A DNA stretch of 64,000 nt from Stictocephala bisonia (taxonomy: Eukaryota > Arthropoda > Insecta > Hemiptera > Membracidae). Location: positions 325,001 to 389,000 of the forward strand of contig JAQJVL010000527.1 of the NCBI GenBank assembly GCA_035578905.1, given 5' to 3'. Positions 60,466 through 64,000 of the stretch are shown piece by piece. The position numbers were made by a program, and so were the translations under genes. The notes under the pieces are model-generated. The model had not been told where the DNA came from. It saw only the letters and a program-made list of their open reading frames with translations, and made no database searches. Positions within the stretch are counted from its first letter, which is position 1; every line of letters starts with the position of its first letter.

Positions 60466-61937
60466 TTTATTTTCATACTACTTTCATACATTTCTACCAC
60501 AAACTTCAAACCAAAGATTGGACAAGACCGACACAAATAATAAAATGGACACAAACAATAAAACTAACACGTGCAATAAGCCAAATTAAATAAATAATAA
60601 CAAATGTAAATTTTTACTGCACTCACTTAACACTTTCTATTCCAATAAATGCCAACTAAAACTCGCTAGCATGGTTAAAATGGTGAGGAAACAATTCCAT
60701 GTAATGGAACAGTCTATCTTGAGGGATGTAAGTACGTTGTTAGCCCGTTTTTCCCCCTTTAAACTCGTCACACTGTTTCCGGTAAACAACAACTAGTTGA
60801 TTGAGTCCACATTAAAGAGGATTGAACATAATGATGTAACACGTTCTATCCTTGAAATCTAAGACCTAACTCATTATTTCCCAATAGGAAAATCATTTTA
60901 AATTCATTAACAAAAAAATGTTAGGCTGACTTGGTTAAGTTCGCCAAATAGGACGACTAATTTGCCACCAGAATGAAGCATTATCTAGTTATATAAAAAA
61001 AAGTGACTTAACACGTTCTTCGCTTGAGCTCTTCATTTTTTAATCACCTGTTGTCACGAGGGCTTTCAACCTCCAACGACAGGTTTAAAAATGTGATAGC
61101 CCTAAAACGATTGTCAAAGTAAAACATAACTTATTTACAAGATTAAAAATTATGTAAATTTTACACGTAAGAAGCTAAATGTAACTTGAAAATGAGAACC
61201 GCCCATTAAATTGGTGATTTGCAAGATGTACTTATTACATTTCTAGAAACTGTGAGTGATTCATCAGCTTTTAGCTGTAACATGTATACCTGTCATTCAT
61301 AGCTAATAAATCCCCTAATACGGGATGGAAGTCCAGCTGCATGACATGGCAACACCACGTACGGTGTCTCGGTTGGTCGCGCTTGTTACGGCACATCGAT
61401 GTTTGTTGAATTGCAAGTGTTATAAAATCATAAGATTTTTTGATCACACTTACCGTTTTATAATTTTACTTTATTTTTAAAGCCAGTATTTTTTTACCAT
61501 TTTAGAAGTTTGTATGATCAGCCTGCATTTTTTGTATTTGTATGAAGTTTGCATTTTTAAGTTTGCAAGGGTTTACCAAAATTATAAAAAAAATTTGTTA
61601 AAGAGTAAAAATTCTAGAATTTAGAAAGGCTACAAATGACAACCTTCTTCAGGTCTTGTGGTTAAAGTTTCACAAACATATATTCAGTACTTCTTGATTT
61701 AGAAATTTTTAAATTTAAGCTTCACTTCAAAAGTGCTCAAATTTCGTATTTTTTTATTTTAACTGTTATAAAAAACTCTTAAAGTCTTTTAAAAACATGT
61801 AAGTTATAATGAATTACGTAGAATTAAATAAGCTAAATTTTGGTGTACAACACAACGGAATCGGATGAGGATTTATTTTGTAACAGTGGTTCAAACTCGA
61901 GTACATTGCTTTCTGAAACCGACAGTAAGAGACTATG

Positions 61938-61939
<2 letters not shown>

Positions 61940-61981
<42 letters not shown>

Positions 61982-62016
61982 CATATATGTAATAATATAT
62001 ATATATATATTATTAC
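61940..62016. repeat. (AT)n microsatellites
   Basis: Two AT runs, about 40 and 20 bp, separated by ACATATATGTAATA, immediately outside the right end of the long-TIR element. Confidence 0.95.
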
Positions 62017-62774
62017 ATTAATATATTTCTTCACAGGAATTTAATTTATTTTGGAATTTATAAATCGAACTTGTTCGTATTTTAGGACCAGACAGTTATT
62101 ATTATTAAGAACTAACTTATATATTTACGCAACAGAATATTTTCAATTTGTTACTATCGAAAGAATCATTTTAATGTTTAGTTATTTTTTTAACTTACAA
62201 CTTACAGTAAAGGTAGTTTACACAAATTATATTTTATTGATAATTCTAAAAATATTAAAACCAGTTTTTTAACATTTTCAAAACTTAAAATTTTGAACTT
62301 TAAAATTCTTATCGGTTTATACAGAGATATAACATTATGTTACGTTTTTGATTATGCATCACATTTTTAGACAGTCGATCTACCAATTTAACAAATTTCA
62401 ATTTGTAATTTAAATTTATTATATTATAGCATAGTTGTTAGTACAGTATTATTTAAAAGTAAACCAAGAATAGCAAATACCTTTTAAAATACAGGAACTA
62501 TTTATAAATATAATTCCATCAATTACGACTTTGTCCAGCAGAACTTAGGTTTGGTTTGCGAGAGAGAAGAAAAAAAGCAGCCCATAAAACTGTGGAAGCC
62601 CCTCGGAATGTTGCCCAAACCACAAGCCTGGAACTGAGTTTCTATCTCTATTTTAGGCTGGTATTTTATAAACCTTGCCATTTATTTTAAAGTCTGTCAT
62701 AATGAACAAAAATTAAAAGCCATGAACATTATTAAAAGTCATAATGACCATTCACTGTTATAATCACAAAAATG

Positions 62775-63002
62775 GCGTCAAATATAAGATAGTAGACAAA
62801 TCTTCTATAAGTGATGTTAACTAGTTAGTGAATCAGTCCAGTAGTAATTTAACAGTGAACCACATTGGTTAACATACTCCAACAGGATATATCCGCTAAT
62901 GAACCATTCTGGCTGAGTAATTACCTAAAGTTACAACCGTTCACGATTTATGGTCAGCAAATTGTATGCCAATGGCTGATCTATAAACATTGTAGGCCTT
63001 TC
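62775..63002. other. Highly conserved inverted-repeat core, right copy
   Basis: Reverse complement of 48,495-48,720 with six differences by eye. The conserved block is followed inward, at lower coordinates, by a well-conserved stretch (62,490-62,690, roughly 90 percent) and outward, beyond about 63,060, by sequence that drops to about 70 percent. Confidence 0.85.
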
Positions 63003-64000
63003 GTAACTAGGTACAGCTCGTTACCCACTTGAATACACAAGATAAGGTTCAACAAATGTTATCCACTTGTTAATTTTACCATATATCTATTTCAATATAG
63101 AAACCCTACAAATACACATGGATTTCTATTTATATATTTATTCCGAACTATTAAACACAGTAAAACTTTTTTTTTAGATTTATGCTGTATCTTAGTCCAA
63201 TTATTTATTGAATGTATGATACATTTAATATTTGAATCCATTTATAATTGTTATCATTTGTCTTATAAATGCTACAAATTGTTTTATAAACTTCAATAAA
63301 AAGGTCGATTTTAATACATTATGGCAAACGGTATGTCTATACTGTTATATTGTATTTTTAATTATGTAAGGTTGGCTCGGATCATCAATCGTTCCAATTA
63401 TAAACAACATCAACCACTCTTAAACTAAAACGGAACATGTATATTGAAATAGTAATGATTCTCAAATTTATTATGTTTCTTGGATCTATATGTTTCAAAT
63501 ATGAAAAGTAGATTTTGTGAGGATCAAGTCTTTTTAGAGTTAGATTTTGTATATTTTGTTATGAATATGTTAAACACTAATGGTTTCGGCCATAAAATAA
63601 ATCTTTTAAAATGAATAGTAGATTTATTACTTTGTTAAAGCATTGTCAATTACCTCTCGTAGTTTCAGGACTGTGTGGCTGTGCTGAGGAATTTACGCAT
63701 CACACGTTGAGAAATGTTTATACATATACGCTGGTAAAAAACATATGAATTATTTATACGATTACCCATATTTTATACATATACAATACATTTTCATTCA
63801 TTCTTTACCGGTACAAACATTTCTTCTCCACAATTTTAAAATTGAAAATATATACTTTTGTGCTTCATATATGTATGAACACACTTTAATGCTTAACTCA
63901 ATTATCGTTTGAGTAAAATATGAATGTCGTTATTCGATAGCAATAAGTAAATTTAATTTGTGTATTATAATAAAAAACGCGTTAATATGTGTTCAATATT

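Larger units (their letters stand above)
58601..61928. mobile_element. 3.3-kb element with long (about 500 bp) inverted ends
   Basis: The left end (58,601 to about 59,080) is mirrored by the right end (about 61,415-61,928). Shared blocks include ACTGTCG, GTACTCGAGTTTGAACC, GTTGTACACCAAAATTT, GATCATACAAACTTC and TTATAAAACGGTAAGTG. GAGACT directly flanks both sides (58,597-58,602 and 61,929-61,934), the likely remnant of a target duplication. The left arm of the large inverted repeat has no such insertion. The interior (59.1-61.4 kb) holds a short coding remnant and three units of the 36-bp minisatellite but no intact transposase. Confidence 0.85.
56858..64000 (-). repeat. Right arm of the 17-kb imperfect inverted repeat
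   Basis: Reverse complement of the left arm in order, still matching at the window edge (ATGCTTAACTCAATTATCGT at about 63,890 against the left arm near 47,140), so it may extend further. It contains a 3.3-kb insertion at 58,601-61,928 that the left arm lacks, and long AT microsatellites next to it. Confidence 0.9.

Noticed and set aside
47050..64000. Large virus-like or Maverick-type element bounded by the long inverted repeats
   Set aside because: No polymerase, integrase, ATPase or capsid-like reading frame is present between or within the arms.

Overview
The window is AT-rich, gene-poor animal nuclear DNA and almost certainly from an arthropod, probably an insect. The evidence is tRNA-derived SINEs with polymerase III A and B boxes, Tc1/mariner, pogo and hAT non-autonomous elements, R1/jockey-type non-LTR retrotransposon debris, dinucleotide microsatellites, and candidate exons bounded by AG/GT splice signals. 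No bacterial-type operon and no intact long gene is visible. Assignment to an insect order would be a guess.

Region by region. Positions 1-1094 hold the right part of a decayed Tc1/mariner transposase element, cut by the window edge. From 1.1 to 19.4 kb there is low-complexity AT-rich DNA with inserted debris: SINE-A at 1.9 kb, a LINE C-terminus at 3.3 kb, repeat family D at 4.2 kb, SINE-B at 8.6, 14.7 and 15.5 kb, a foldback element with perfect 95-bp inverted ends at 9.1 kb, a mariner-type MITE at 11.7 kb, a LINE ORF1 fragment at 13.6 kb, and an 868-bp hAT MITE nested inside a second foldback element at 17.2-18.4 kb. At 19.7-19.8 kb, minus strand, lies the likely last exon of a trypsin-like (S1) serine protease. 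Directly upstream of it, probably inside its last intron, is a 4.3-kb satellite array of 32 monomers in two subfamilies (134-135 bp and 132 bp). From 25 to 46 kb there are more SINE-A copies, a 0.3-kb GT/GC microsatellite, an inverted reverse-transcriptase fragment, a 36-bp minisatellite that flips orientation, a candidate terminal exon at 38.0-38.2 kb, a second mariner MITE and a pogo-like MITE.

The last 17 kb is the most remarkable part. It is a large imperfect inverted repeat: a left arm at about 47.05-54.18 kb, a 2.7-kb loop, and a right arm from 56.86 kb to the window edge. Most of the arms are clearly diverged, yet one block of about 227 bp (48,495-48,720 against 62,775-63,002) differs at only six positions. 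Arm-specific insertions date the events: SINE-C is shared by both arms, while a SINE-A copy (left) and a 3.3-kb element with roughly 500-bp inverted ends (right) came later. The inner end of the arms also exists as a direct copy at 42.6-43.5 kb. The loop contains a candidate host exon on the minus strand.

A short signature, CTGANGA then a hairpin then (G/A)AAA, recurs in four different mobile elements and resembles a hammerhead-ribozyme core. All comparisons were made by eye; percentages and boundaries are approximate.
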